Positions 21,190 through 21,210 of a DNA stretch of 21,210 nucleotides are shown here, piece by piece. The position numbers and the translations under genes were made by a program. The stretch lies in the IMG/VR virus record IMGVR_UViG_3300027687_000090, positions 1-21,210 of that record. One strand, written 5' to 3'. The notes beneath the pieces were generated by a model. It searched no databases. It had not been told where the DNA came from and was given only the letters and a program-made list of their open reading frames with translations. The DNA is from a virus. Position 1 is the stretch's first letter, and every line of letters begins with the position of its first letter.

Positions 21190-21210
21190 AATAGTTTTTA
21201 GCTTCCGTCA

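Noticed and set aside
1-21210. CRISPR arrays, insertion sequences, integrase or attachment sites
   Set aside because: No regularly spaced repeats, transposase or integrase sequence was seen.

Overview
The window is a piece of a T4-like (Tevenvirinae-related) marine-type myovirus genome, AT-rich and densely packed. Recognisable T4-family proteins fix the identity: gp33, gp59 and gp32 (late co-activator, helicase loader, single-strand binding protein) and the baseplate/head genes gp4, gp48, gp53, a gp27-like hub, gp5, gp54-like, gp26, gp51 and a gp29-like tape measure. The sequence types look more like pelagiphage, cyanophage and other marine T4-likes than coliphage T4: gp32 has lost its zinc cysteines, gp5 has lost its lysozyme domain, and several large hypotheticals are present. 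The host is Gram-negative, because the phage encodes an outer-membrane beta-barrel. A PEP-CTERM protein next to the barrel suggests a host with an exosortase (for example a marine verrucomicrobium or a methylotrophic betaproteobacterium); this host guess is inference.

Layout. (1) 1-2567, plus strand: a tight accessory cassette holding the end of a very acidic protein, a 58-aa membrane peptide, a secreted PEP-CTERM protein and an outer-membrane beta-barrel. (2) 2576-3077, minus strand: two small membrane proteins, each with a T4-type late promoter box, separated by an intrinsic terminator. (3) 3078-3406: a 329-bp non-coding stretch with repeated 9-10-mers, inverted repeats and an early-type promoter. 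(4) 3407-8263, plus strand: small early/auxiliary genes (including an exported SleB-like cell-wall hydrolase beside a two-segment membrane peptide), a 383-aa unknown, then gp33-gp59-gp32 in T4 order, closed by a terminator at 8285. (5) 8318-12644, minus strand: head/tail operon read gp4, gene-2-position protein, gp54-like tube initiator, gp26, gp51, tape measure and a small membrane protein. (6) 12682-20972, plus strand: gp48, gp53, hub, gp5 spike, an 853-aa protein and two further genes. (7) 20920-21189, minus strand: one small unknown gene.

Two transcription programmes can be read from the sequence. Three plus-strand promoters in region 4 share TTTACA (or TTCACA), an exact 17-nt spacer ending TATGG, and a TATAAT-like -10; they look like host sigma-70 early/middle promoters. 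Regions 2, 5 and 6 carry exact TATAAATA boxes, the T4 late-promoter signature, consistent with the gp33 co-activator encoded here. Between gp4 and gp48 two such boxes face each other.

The points most worth a second look are the phage-borne PEP-CTERM plus beta-barrel cassette, a T_TTT_TTC slippery site that would fuse gp26 to gp51 by a -1 frameshift just upstream of the tape measure, the face-to-face late promoters, the near-leaderless late genes, and a small membrane gene bracketed by an imperfect direct repeat made of half a terminator.
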